32,513 nucleotides of DNA from Chryseobacterium sp. (GTDB lineage: Bacteria; Bacteroidota; Bacteroidia; Flavobacteriales; Weeksellaceae): assembly GCA_003248755.1 (NCBI GenBank), contig QFQW01000037.1, positions 1-32,513 on the forward strand, read 5' to 3'. Both the position numbers and the translations under genes were made by a program. Positions 1 to 7,800 of this stretch are shown here, one piece after another (positions within the stretch are counted from its first letter, which is position 1; the number at the start of each line of letters is the position of its first letter). Below the pieces are notes generated by a model, which was given only the letters and a program-made list of their open reading frames with translations, was not told where the DNA came from and searched no databases.

Positions 1-158
1 TGTCTGAAATCAAAATCCTTAATACAGCAGGACAGATTCTGAAATCTATAGAAAAATCAAATAAAATAGATATTTCTAAACTTCCCAACGGAATTTATAT
101 TCTGAATGGCGTAACTGATTCCGGTGAAAAAGCGACAACTAAATTTATTAAAAGCTAG
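1..158 (+). CDS. C-terminal fragment of a T9SS-secreted protein (type A sorting domain)
   Basis: An open frame enters from the left edge and stops at the TAG at 156-158. The roughly 51 visible residues look like the end of a Por secretion system C-terminal sorting domain: a short beta strand with KILNTAGQILKS, then ISKLPNGIYIL, then a closing strand ending KFIKS. Such domains send proteins across the outer membrane by the type IX system and are cleaved on export. The cargo part lies outside the window, so its function is unknown. The stop is 1-4 bases before the next gene, which also carries such a domain, so the two secreted proteins are probably co-transcribed. Confidence 0.8.
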   Translation, partial: SEIKILNTAGQILKSIEKSNKIDISKLPNGIYILNGVTDSGEKATTKFIKS

Positions 159-162
159 GATG

Positions 163-2838
163 ATGAACAAGAAGTTTTACTTAGGTCTAATCTTGTTTTG
201 CGTTGTTACAATACAAGCACAAGATTATATTCAGAAGAGAATTACAGAGAAAAATGGAAAACCGAATTTGATTGTTCTCGACCAAATTTCACCTCAACTA
301 AAAAACTTTAATGACAATCAATTATTGAATGAAGTTTTGAAGCCGGGTCAAAATTCTGAATTCAAATCTATCAAAATTGAAAGCTTTAAAGACGGTTTCG
401 AAGACCACAATTTTCAACTTTATTATCACAATATTCCTGTAGAATATGGGATTTATAAAATTCATTATAAGAATAATCAGTTGATAAGTATGAGCGGAAA
501 TTTTTACAAAACCGAGAATCCTATCATCAATGCGAAGATTTCTTCCCAATCTGCATTTCAATTAGCTGTGAAAGAAATTAATGCTCAAGAATATCTTTGG
601 GAAAATTCTGCCAGTGCCACTTTTGAAAACTATCATTTGCCGGAAGGAAAATTGGTTTTTTATCCGGTTATGGAAAATGATGAATTCAAAAACTTAGAAC
701 TGGCTTATAAATTTGACATCTATGCCACGAAACCGTTGTCTCGGGATTTGGTGTATGTCAGTGCTGTTGATGGGGAAATCCTTTCCAGGGATGCTATTAT
801 CAAACATTCTAATCATCAAAGTTTTTCTGTTTCAAGTCCTGAATCTGACAAAGACAAGAATTTAAAAAAGGTGATGGCAAAGGTTTCGGGAACGGCTGAA
901 ACTAAATTCAGTGGAACAAAGTCTATTGAAACGACATTTGATGGAACCCATTACACTTTAAATGACCAAACACGAGGCGGAGGAATAAAAACGCTTAATC
1001 TTCAAAAAACGACAGATTATTCTCTTGCGGTCGATTTTCTTGATAATGATAATATCTGGAGTGCTTCAGAATATGACAATGCTAATTTTGATAATTCAGC
1101 TTTGGATGCACATTGGGGTGCTGCGAAAACTTATGATTATTTCAAAACTACCTTTAATAGAGATAGTTATGATAATAATGGTTCAGCTTTGGTGAATTTG
1201 GTTCATTATTCAACCAATTACAGCAATGCGTTTTGGACGGGAACGCAAATGGTTTATGGTGATGGAAATGCGACTTACAATCCTTTCACTTCGTTGGATA
1301 TTACAGCTCACGAGTTGGCTCACGGCGTTTGCAGTTCATCAGCAAATCTTAAATATGAAAGAGAATCGGGCGCAATCAACGAGTCGCTTTCTGATATTTG
1401 GGCGATGTTGGTAGAGAAAGAATATGCGCCGGAAAAACAGAATTACCTCATTGCCGAAGAACTCGGAAAAACCACACCATATTATCTGAGGTCAATGGCA
1501 AATCCGAATCTCAAAAATCATCCGAGTTATTATCAGGGAACTTATTGGTATTCTTCAACCGGGAGTTGTTTTCCGTATTCGGGAAATGATTATTGCGGTG
1601 TTCACATCAATAGTGGGGTTCTCAATCATTGGTTTTATATTTTGTCTGAAGGAAAAACTGTTTCTAATGTTACAGTAAATGGAATTGGAACTGCAAAAGC
1701 AGCGAGTATTGTTTACAGAATGGAAACTTCTTATCTTTCTCCAACAAGTGATTATCCGATTACCAGAGAATATGCCATCCAATCCGCGATTGACCTTTAT
1801 GGAAAAGGTTCTCCCGAAGCTGTGAGTGTTCAGAATGCATTTTACCTGGTAGGATTGGGAGATATTTATAATCCGAATGATAATACATTACCATTAACGC
1901 CTCAAAACCTGAATGCATATCAAACAGGACATTCTACAACAACTTTGTACTGGGATTTGCTACCGGATTATGACGATTTCCAAGCTTGGGTGATTTATCA
2001 TAACGATGATGTTGTAGCAATAACACAATCTCTTAGCAGTAGCATTGTTTTGACTAATCTTTCTCCTGATACCACTTATAACTTCACTGTCAGAACAAGA
2101 GATAAGAATAATAATCTATCCGCAAAAAGTAATCTTGTGACGGTAAAAACTTTGACTGACCCATATTGTGACATAGAAGCAGTCAACTCTAATTATGTAA
2201 GAATGTTTCGATTAGAATTGTCGGATATACTTAATGACAGTTACGGAACTTCAGGATATGAGGATTTTACATATGTCGTGGGAAATGTCCAAAAATCAAC
2301 ATCCTATCCATTATATATGATGAGAACTGTTTCTAATTCTTCTTTCAAAACAGGTTACAGTGTTTTTGTGGATTGGAATAATGATGGCGATTTTAATGAC
2401 CAAAACGAAACAGCCTTGACGATTGCGCCTTCGCAGACAACAACGGTAAGTGGTGTTCTGTCTGTTCCGTCTGATGCGATTACAGGAAAAGTCAGAATGA
2501 GGTGTATTATAAATTATGATAGTATCAATAATTCTCCTTGTGGTAATTTTGATTTCGGTCAGGTTGAAGATTATACACTTAATATAACCAGTGGAACTTT
2601 GTCTGCAGATGATATTGATTCTAAAAAAGATTTTATTTACCCAAATCCAACTAAAGATTATCTTTATTATTCTAAAGATTATAAAAAGCTGGAAGTGATA
2701 TGTATTGATGGAAGAGTATTAATGACTAATTCTAATACTTCCAAAATTAACTTATCAAATCTCTCTGCAGGAATTTATTTGATTAAAGTTTATAATTCTG
2801 ATGATTCAATTACAACATTTAAAATTATAAAAGAATAG
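163..2838 (+). CDS. Secreted M4 (thermolysin-like) zinc metalloprotease with FN3, GEVED and T9SS sorting domains
   Basis: Predicted secreted endopeptidase of about 891 residues. A signal peptide (MNKKFYLG start, hydrophobic core, cut near IQAQ) is followed by a propeptide of roughly 200 residues. The catalytic domain has the HELAH zinc site (His383, Glu384, His387). The third zinc ligand, Glu407, sits in GAINESLSD, and the proton-donor His481 in GVHINSG. The spacings match thermolysin. Then come a fibronectin type III domain (about 578-663), a GEVED-type domain with VFVDWNNDGDFND and GQVEDY (about 666-810), and a T9SS type A sorting domain (about 825-891) starting at YPNP. ATG codons occur in tandem at 160 and 163; the second gives the cleaner signal peptide. 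The open frame extends back to 124, but that part overlaps the preceding gene. Probable role: extracellular protein digestion. Confidence 0.93.
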   Translation: MNKKFYLGLILFCVVTIQAQDYIQKRITEKNGKPNLIVLDQISPQLKNFNDNQLLNEVLKPGQNSEFKSIKIESFKDGFEDHNFQLYYHNIPVEYGIYKIHYKNNQLISMSGNFYKTENPIINAKISSQSAFQLAVKEINAQEYLWENSASATFENYHLPEGKLVFYPVMENDEFKNLELAYKFDIYATKPLSRDLVYVSAVDGEILSRDAIIKHSNHQSFSVSSPESDKDKNLKKVMAKVSGTAETKFSGTKSIETTFDGTHYTLNDQTRGGGIKTLNLQKTTDYSLAVDFLDNDNIWSASEYDNANFDNSALDAHWGAAKTYDYFKTTFNRDSYDNNGSALVNLVHYSTNYSNAFWTGTQMVYGDGNATYNPFTSLDITAHELAHGVCSSSANLKYERESGAINESLSDIWAMLVEKEYAPEKQNYLIAEELGKTTPYYLRSMANPNLKNHPSYYQGTYWYSSTGSCFPYSGNDYCGVHINSGVLNHWFYILSEGKTVSNVTVNGIGTAKAASIVYRMETSYLSPTSDYPITREYAIQSAIDLYGKGSPEAVSVQNAFYLVGLGDIYNPNDNTLPLTPQNLNAYQTGHSTTTLYWDLLPDYDDFQAWVIYHNDDVVAITQSLSSSIVLTNLSPDTTYNFTVRTRDKNNNLSAKSNLVTVKTLTDPYCDIEAVNSNYVRMFRLELSDILNDSYGTSGYEDFTYVVGNVQKSTSYPLYMMRTVSNSSFKTGYSVFVDWNNDGDFNDQNETALTIAPSQTTTVSGVLSVPSDAITGKVRMRCIINYDSINNSPCGNFDFGQVEDYTLNITSGTLSADDIDSKKDFIYPNPTKDYLYYSKDYKKLEVICIDGRVLMTNSNTSKINLSNLSAGIYLIKVYNSDDSITTFKIIKE

Positions 2839-2856
2839 AATATTAATTGATTAATA

Positions 2857-2888
2857 AAAAAGCAGAACCCAATCGAGTTCTGCTTTTT
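2857..2888. terminator. Bidirectional rho-independent terminator
   Basis: A 12-bp perfect stem (AAAAAGCAGAAC at 2857-2868 with GTTCTGCTTTTT at 2877-2888) has an 8-nt loop. It lies between the convergent metalloprotease and mnmD genes. A/T tracts on both sides let it act in both directions. Confidence 0.85.
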
Positions 2889-2889
2889 A

Positions 2890-3588
2890 TTATTTTTTCC
2901 AGGCAATCAGCATTTCCCTTTTTCCGGGTGGTCCTTGTCTTTTCTCAACTTCAAAGCCTAACTCTATCAGGGCTCGTCTCATACTTCCTTTAGATGAATA
3001 AGTTGTCAGCAAGCCTCCGGTTTTCATTTTGGATGCAACGATTTCAAATATTTCCTTTTCCCAAAGGTCGGGCTGTACTCTGGCTCCAAAACAATCAAAA
3101 TAAACCAAATCGATAGAAGGTAAGTCCATATTTTTTATATTAAAAAAGTCGTCTTTTATTTTTTTGAGATAAAAATTAACATCTAGTTCAACTAATTTTT
3201 CCCATTCTGTTTTATGGATTTCCAGAGACAAATCTTTGATGATTTGGTTCGGAAATAATTCAGAATAAGACAATTCTGATGCTTCTTCAAAAAAAATCGG
3301 GTATTTTTCTATCCCAAAATAATTGATTTTATGATTTTTGTCATTTTTCAAATATTCATCAAATGTTACCAAAACGTTAAGACCTGTTCCGAAACCTAAC
3401 TCTAAAATATTAATTTCGTAATCATTTGTTAAATTAAGTCCATTTTTGATAAATACATGTTCAGCCTCTTGTAAAGCACCATGTTTAGAGTGGTATGTTT
3501 CTTTTAAATCATTGATTAATAATGTTTTACTTCCGTCGCTTGTGATGATTAATTGCCTTTTCAAAGTATTTTTTTTCAAATTTAACAT
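2890..3588 (-). CDS. mnmD: tRNA 5-(aminomethyl)-2-thiouridine-34 methyltransferase MnmD (stand-alone)
   Basis: A 232-residue SAM-dependent methyltransferase matching the N-terminal half of E. coli MnmC. In the family it catalyses the last methylation giving mnm5(s2)U at wobble position 34 of certain tRNAs. The SAM-binding loop is ILELGFGTGLN (about 60-71). The region with DLVYFDCFGARVQPDLW and the C-terminal part ending near GPPGKREMLIAWKK are typical of the Methyltransf_30 (DUF752) family. There is no FAD oxidoreductase half, as is usual for stand-alone MnmD. It is divergent from ilvE across 59 bp. Confidence 0.87.
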   Translation of the reverse strand: MLNLKKNTLKRQLIITSDGSKTLLINDLKETYHSKHGALQEAEHVFIKNGLNLTNDYEINILELGFGTGLNVLVTFDEYLKNDKNHKINYFGIEKYPIFFEEASELSYSELFPNQIIKDLSLEIHKTEWEKLVELDVNFYLKKIKDDFFNIKNMDLPSIDLVYFDCFGARVQPDLWEKEIFEIVASKMKTGGLLTTYSSKGSMRRALIELGFEVEKRQGPPGKREMLIAWKK

Positions 3589-3614
3589 AAATTTTTATTA
3601 TTAAAAAATTATTA

Positions 3615-3622
3615 TATATTTG
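3615..3622 (+). promoter_or_regulatory. Putative Bacteroidota -7 element for ilvE
   Basis: TATATTTG fits the TAnnTTTG -7 consensus and ends 25 bases before the ilvE start. A matching -33 element at the usual spacing is not obvious in the AT-rich spacer. Confidence 0.4.
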
Positions 3623-3647
3623 TAATACCTCAACAAAAAATTAAAAA

Positions 3648-4718
3648 ATGATAATTCAAAAATCTACCAACCCAAGAATCTCAACCTTCGATCCAGATAA
3701 TTTTTCATTCGGAAATACTTTTATCGATCATATGATAATTTGTGAATATGAGAATGGGAAATGGGGGGAGGTGCGGCTTGTTCCTTATGGTCCAATCGGG
3801 TTTACCCCTGCTATGATGGGGGTTAATTATGGACAGGCTTGTTTTGAAGGAATGAAAGCTTATAAGGATAAAGATGGTCAGGTATTCCTCTTCCGTCCGG
3901 AAAAAAACTTTAAGCGTATTAATAAATCTGCAAAAAGATTGGCAATTCCTGAGATTTCCGAAGAGATCTTCATGGAAGGGCTGAAAGCTTTGGTAGATAT
4001 AGATAGAGACTGGATTCCTCATGGAGAAGGAATGTCATTATATTTAAGACCTGTTTTATTTGCAACAGAAGAAGCTCTTAAAGCTAGAATTTCAGAAAAA
4101 TATATGTTTGCGATTGTTGCAACACCTGCTAAAAGTTATTATACAGCTCCAGTTTCTGTAAAGATTTCTGATCATTATTCCAGAGCGGCAAGTGGAGGAG
4201 TAGGGGCTGCAAAAGCTGCAGGAAATTATGCTGCTTCTTTTTATCCTACGCAATTGGCAATAGAAGAAGGCTACGATCAGATTATATGGACAGATGACTG
4301 TTCTCATGAGTATTTCGAAGAAAGCGGAACAATGAATGTTTTTGTGAGAATCAATGATACGATTTATACTCCTAAAACTTCTGATAAGATTTTGGATGGT
4401 GTTACAAGAGACAGTTTCATTCAATTAGCTAAAAAAAGAGGGATTGAAATTGTTATAGATGATGTAAAAGTCTCCGATGTGATTGAAGCTCAGAAAAATG
4501 GAACCTTGAAGGAAGTTTGGGGCGTTGGAACTGCTGTTGTGACAAGTATCTTCGAAGCTTTGGGTTACCAAGGCGAACATCTAGAATTACCAAAATTAAG
4601 TGAGGAAGAGAGTTTTGCTGCTCAACTTAAGAACGATCTTGTGAATATCCAAACAAACCAGGCTGAAGATCCTTTTGGATGGAGGGTTTTGGTAGAAGAA
4701 AATGTATACAGTGTATAG
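3648..4718 (+). CDS. ilvE: Branched-chain amino acid aminotransferase
   Basis: A 356-residue class IV PLP-dependent aminotransferase that interconverts Leu, Ile and Val with their 2-oxo acids, using glutamate/2-oxoglutarate. The GQACFEGMKAY motif near residues 62-72, the LYLRPVLFATE strand, and GGVGAAKAAGNYA with the PLP Schiff-base lysine at 189 mark the large BCAT subfamily (IlvE/BCAT type II). The C-terminal GTAVVTSI segment is also characteristic. Length is normal. The gene stands alone here, followed by its own terminator. Confidence 0.95.
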   Translation: MIIQKSTNPRISTFDPDNFSFGNTFIDHMIICEYENGKWGEVRLVPYGPIGFTPAMMGVNYGQACFEGMKAYKDKDGQVFLFRPEKNFKRINKSAKRLAIPEISEEIFMEGLKALVDIDRDWIPHGEGMSLYLRPVLFATEEALKARISEKYMFAIVATPAKSYYTAPVSVKISDHYSRAASGGVGAAKAAGNYAASFYPTQLAIEEGYDQIIWTDDCSHEYFEESGTMNVFVRINDTIYTPKTSDKILDGVTRDSFIQLAKKRGIEIVIDDVKVSDVIEAQKNGTLKEVWGVGTAVVTSIFEALGYQGEHLELPKLSEEESFAAQLKNDLVNIQTNQAEDPFGWRVLVEENVYSV

Positions 4719-4747
4719 AATTAAATAAAAAGTAAATTGAAAAGTAA

Positions 4748-4773
4748 AAACCGGAAATTATTTTCCGGTTTTT
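4748..4773 (+). terminator. Rho-independent terminator of ilvE
   Basis: An 11-bp perfect stem (AAAACCGGAAA at 4748-4758 with TTTCCGGTTTT at 4763-4773) has a 4-nt loop and is followed by a T. It lies 30 bases after the ilvE stop. Confidence 0.85.
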
Positions 4774-4854
4774 GTTTTGATGCTTATTAAGTCTGCAAAA
4801 ATTCTTAATTTCGCAAAAGTTTTGTTTCGGGTTAGAAAACATTACTTTATTTTA

Positions 4855-5367
4855 ATGAAAAAAATATTTTACATATCAATTTTGGCTTTGATTGCTTCTT
4901 GTGCAAAACAAGCGCCTGTTCACAATTCGGAAGAGCAGTTCATGTCAGAAAGCGAAATGGAAGTCTCTAAAAACAGAACCAAAGAACTTAACACTCTTGA
5001 GCGAACTCAAATAGAAGATTGGATCAAGTCTCAGAATCAAAAATATTACTCAATGGGAATGAATTATTGGGTTAATATCGAAAATCTTGACCAAAGTCCT
5101 CGTAAAAACAATGGGGAAAAGGTTTCTTATCAATATTATATTTATGATTTTGACAGAACAAAATTATATGAAGCACCTGTTGAAAATATCAATGTGGAAT
5201 TTGGACGTTTCAAAGAATTAGATGCTGTGGAAGATGTCGTCAGATATATGAAAAAAGGACAAGAAGCAGAATTGTTGGTGCCTTCTGTTTTAGCTTACGG
5301 GACTTATGGTGATAACAAAAAAATAACGAATGATGTTCCGCTCATCATCAAAGTAAAAGTATTATAA
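4855..5367 (+). CDS. gldI: GldI-like FKBP-type peptidyl-prolyl isomerase lipoprotein
   Basis: A 170-residue predicted lipoprotein. The start at 4855 gives a signal peptide with the lipobox LIASC (lipidated Cys16); the open frame reaches back to 4777, but that part is not signal-like. The C-terminal half is a divergent FKBP domain. Its ending, LAYGTYGDNKKI followed by VPLIIKVKVL, strongly resembles GldI, the prolyl isomerase lipoprotein needed for gliding motility and T9SS function in Flavobacterium. The next gene, 21 bases on, is another prolyl isomerase lipoprotein, so both probably form a periplasmic folding operon supporting secretion. The symbol is by resemblance only; a generic FKBP lipoprotein is the alternative. 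Confidence 0.75.
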   Translation: MKKIFYISILALIASCAKQAPVHNSEEQFMSESEMEVSKNRTKELNTLERTQIEDWIKSQNQKYYSMGMNYWVNIENLDQSPRKNNGEKVSYQYYIYDFDRTKLYEAPVENINVEFGRFKELDAVEDVVRYMKKGQEAELLVPSVLAYGTYGDNKKITNDVPLIIKVKVL

Positions 5368-5388
5368 AAAAATAACTACTATCATACA

Positions 5389-6486
5389 ATGAAAAAAATT
5401 ATAGCATTATCTATAACATTATTAACATTATTAAATTGTAAAACATTGGAAATAGACAAAGAAGTTTATAAAAGTCTGCCAGATGGACTTTATGGGAATT
5501 TTGTAACAAGCAAAGGAGACATCTTGGTAAAATTCGAAGATGAAAAATCTCCGGTTACTGTGGCAAACTTTGTTGGTCTTGCAGAAGGTAAAATCGAAAA
5601 TAAATCTAAGAAAAAGGGAGAGCCTTTTTATGATGGAACGATTTTCCACAGAGTTATCAAAGATTTTATGATTCAGGGTGGCGATCCTCAAGGAACAGGA
5701 ATGGGTGATCCTGGATATAAATTTGATGATGAGAAAAATGACCTTCAGCATACTGGAAAAGGAATCTTGTCTATGGCTAATTCCGGGCCTAATACCAACG
5801 GTTCTCAGTTCTTCATTACAGAAGTTGCAACACCTTGGTTGGACGGAAGACACACGATCTTCGGAAAAGTTGTGAAAGGAGAGGCCGTTATCGACTCTAT
5901 TGCTAATGTAGAAAAAGGTGCTCAGGATAAACCAAAGACCGATGTTGTTCTTAGCAAAGTTGCTGTTTTTGGTAAAGGAGATAAGTACAAGCATTATGAT
6001 GCCGCTAAAGTTTTTGCAGACGGAAAAGCAAAAATCCAAGAAAATAACAAGGTTTTCTTGGCAAAAGCTGAGGAAGAGAAGAAGAGAAAAGAAGAAGAGT
6101 TCAAGGCTAATCAACAAAAACTGGTTGATGATCTTAAAGCAGGAATGCAATCTACTCCTTCAGGATTATTCTATAAAATCACAAAATCAACAACCGGAGC
6201 AGCTCCAACTGCAGGACAAACTGTAGCTGTTCATTATGCCGGGAAATTGGTGAATGGAGAAGAATTTGATAATTCTTTCAAGAGAGGGCAGCCGATTGAT
6301 ATTCCAATTGGAGTTGGACAAGTCATCAAAGGTTGGGACGAAGGGATTATGCTTCTTAAAGAAGGTGAAACAGCAACATTATTGATTCCACCAACTTTGG
6401 GTTACGGAGAAAGAGGAGCAGGAGGTGTTATTCCGCCAAATGCTTGGTTGGTTTTCGATGTAGAACTAGTTAAAGTTGGAGGTTAA
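5389..6486 (+). CDS. Lipoprotein peptidyl-prolyl isomerase: cyclophilin fused to FKBP
   Basis: A 365-residue protein carrying two unrelated prolyl-isomerase folds. The signal peptide ends in lipobox LLNC (Cys17). The cyclophilin domain (about 35-195) contains the catalytic FHRVIKDFMIQGGDPQG segment, NSGPNTNGSQFFIT and WLDGRHTIFGKV. A charged, probably helical linker (about 205-245, rich in K/E) follows. The FKBP domain (about 255-365) has VHYAGKLVNGEEFDNSF, GQVIKGWDEGI, the LGYGERGAGGVIPPNAWLVFDVEL ending. Likely acts in the periplasm on exported proteins. It follows gldI by 21 bases and ends at a strong terminator. Confidence 0.92.
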   Translation: MKKIIALSITLLTLLNCKTLEIDKEVYKSLPDGLYGNFVTSKGDILVKFEDEKSPVTVANFVGLAEGKIENKSKKKGEPFYDGTIFHRVIKDFMIQGGDPQGTGMGDPGYKFDDEKNDLQHTGKGILSMANSGPNTNGSQFFITEVATPWLDGRHTIFGKVVKGEAVIDSIANVEKGAQDKPKTDVVLSKVAVFGKGDKYKHYDAAKVFADGKAKIQENNKVFLAKAEEEKKRKEEEFKANQQKLVDDLKAGMQSTPSGLFYKITKSTTGAAPTAGQTVAVHYAGKLVNGEEFDNSFKRGQPIDIPIGVGQVIKGWDEGIMLLKEGETATLLIPPTLGYGERGAGGVIPPNAWLVFDVELVKVGG

Positions 6487-6506
6487 TCCAAAAATAAATA
6501 AAAGAT

Positions 6507-6534
6507 AAAGGAGCGAATTTAATTTCGCTCCTTT
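6507..6534. terminator. Bidirectional rho-independent terminator
   Basis: An 11-bp perfect stem (AAAGGAGCGAA at 6507-6517 with TTCGCTCCTTT at 6524-6534) is followed by more T residues on the plus strand. It lies between the convergent isomerase gene and heme oxygenase gene. Confidence 0.88.
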
Positions 6535-6536
6535 TT

Positions 6537-7073
6537 TTATGATAATAACTGATAAGCTTTTTTAGCTCCGGTTACACAGTCTTCATATTGTTCTTCGGAG
6601 ATTTTTTCATCAATGATTGATTTGAATTCCTGCCAAAATGGACCCGTATTTTCGCCATAAACTCCAAAATAATTGAATTCTACATTTTCAAATTCAGGAT
6701 TTCTTTTCAGTTGTTTTGCAATTACATTTCCACCCAAAGTTGAGCCTTCCATTACATATAAAGCTCCGAATGCCTCAGCTTCATTCTCAAGATTTTGAGT
6801 CGGGGCTTCTGATCCTGTTTCAATATCAAGATTGTTGAGATCAACTTTAAGTGCGTCTATTTTACGTCTTAAATCCAATTTCAATTCAGGATAACCTTTT
6901 AATTGTTCTTGAATTTGGGGTTCATATCTGCTAATCAATTTATAGTTATGAATCAATAGGGTTTTATAATCATCCAATGTGTAAGATTTATCAAAAATCT
7001 TTTGTGATTGTAGTTTTGCTTCTGTATCGTCGTGTTGTTGTTTCGTTTGTTCCTTAAGAAATACTGAAATCAT
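6537..7073 (-). CDS. bphO: Biliverdin-producing heme oxygenase (BphO type)
   Basis: A 178-residue member of the bacterial heme oxygenase family, which opens heme to biliverdin IXalpha, CO and iron. The likely proximal heme ligand is His14 in KQQHDDTE. The distal helix motif, ALYVMEGSTLGGNVIAKQL, is typical of BphO proteins. The start overlaps the end of the upstream histidine kinase frame by 20 bases, implying translational coupling. The position fits chromophore supply: biliverdin is the pigment of the phytochrome encoded just upstream in the same operon. The usual arrangement in other bacteria is bphO before bphP; here it is last. Confidence 0.87.
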   Translation of the reverse strand: MISVFLKEQTKQQHDDTEAKLQSQKIFDKSYTLDDYKTLLIHNYKLISRYEPQIQEQLKGYPELKLDLRRKIDALKVDLNNLDIETGSEAPTQNLENEAEAFGALYVMEGSTLGGNVIAKQLKRNPEFENVEFNYFGVYGENTGPFWQEFKSIIDEKISEEQYEDCVTGAKKAYQLLS

Positions 7074-7749
7074 AATTCGGTTTTTGAAATTTTAATATAA
7101 ATGTTGTTCCTTTTCCACTTTCGCTTTCATAGCTTATTTTTCCGCCCATTTTCTCCATCATATGATGAACGATACTTAGTCCGACTCCGTTTCCGTTGAA
7201 GTCTTTAGCGTTGTTCATTCGACTGAATATCTTAAACATTTTATCGGACTCTTCTTTGTTAATACCAATTCCGTTATCAGAGATTTTATAGGTTACAATA
7301 TCATTGTAGACTTTTCCTTCAATTTTAACTATTGGTTTTTCCGATTTTGAAGAATACTTGACTGCGTTTCCAATTACGTTTACAAAGACCTGATAAACCA
7401 TTGTTTTGTCTCCTAAAACTTCCGGCGTATTTTCTATAATAATCTCTGTTTCAGGAGAATTAAAGCTGATTTTAGAATCTTCCGCCAATTTACTGATTAA
7501 TGAATCCACCTCAATTCTTCTCAGTTCAATTTCTGACTTTTTTACACGGCTTAGTTCTAACACGTTTTTAATCATTTCACTCATCGTATCCACTTGAGTA
7601 ATAATATTATCCAAAGTTTTTTGAATGTTTTCTTGATCAGGAAGTCTCTTGGCTAATTGTGCATTAAGTTTTATAACCGTTAAAGGTGTATTAAGGTCGT
7701 GTGATATTGTATGTGAGAATGAATCCAATTCTTCATTCAGCTCTTTCAA
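7054..7749 (-). CDS. Histidine kinase module of the bacteriophytochrome, separated by an in-frame stop
   Basis: Encodes HisKA and HATPase_c domains with no sensor of its own. The phospho-accepting His is in TISHDLNTPLT (residue 17 from the TTG). The ATP-binding parts are all intact: VIGNAVKYSS (N box), ISDNGIGI (G1), MFKIFSRM (F) and GNGVGLSIV (G2). It is in the same reading frame as the phytochrome gene upstream; only the TAA at 7798-7800 separates them. No ATG occurs between that stop and the kinase helix, so separate translation would need the TTG at 7749 or another non-ATG start. Read through, the total is about 733 residues, normal for a bacteriophytochrome kinase. It may be the 3' half of a pseudogene, a split gene, or the result of a sequence error. 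Confidence 0.7.
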   Translation of the reverse strand: MKELNEELDSFSHTISHDLNTPLTVIKLNAQLAKRLPDQENIQKTLDNIITQVDTMSEMIKNVLELSRVKKSEIELRRIEVDSLISKLAEDSKISFNSPETEIIIENTPEVLGDKTMVYQVFVNVIGNAVKYSSKSEKPIVKIEGKVYNDIVTYKISDNGIGINKEESDKMFKIFSRMNNAKDFNGNGVGLSIVHHMMEKMGGKISYESESGKGTTFILKFQKPNYDFSIS

Positions 7750-7800
7750 TTGATTGTTAAGATCAATGATTTGAGAAGATTTGGTATGAGATGTTTTTTA
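7747..7800 (-). other. In-frame TAA stop and linker between phytochrome PHY domain and kinase
   Basis: On the minus strand the frame reads ...WITSAI, stop (7800-7798), then KTSHTKSSQIIDLNNQ and into the kinase start at the TTG codon (7749-7747). The 17 codons between continue the kinase frame without another stop. They look like the expected helical linker, which argues the stop is recent or erroneous. Confidence 0.85.

Noticed and set aside
5431..6150. 239-codon minus-strand frame
   Set aside because: Shadow of the cyclophilin-FKBP gene, which has clear domains and lipobox on the other strand.
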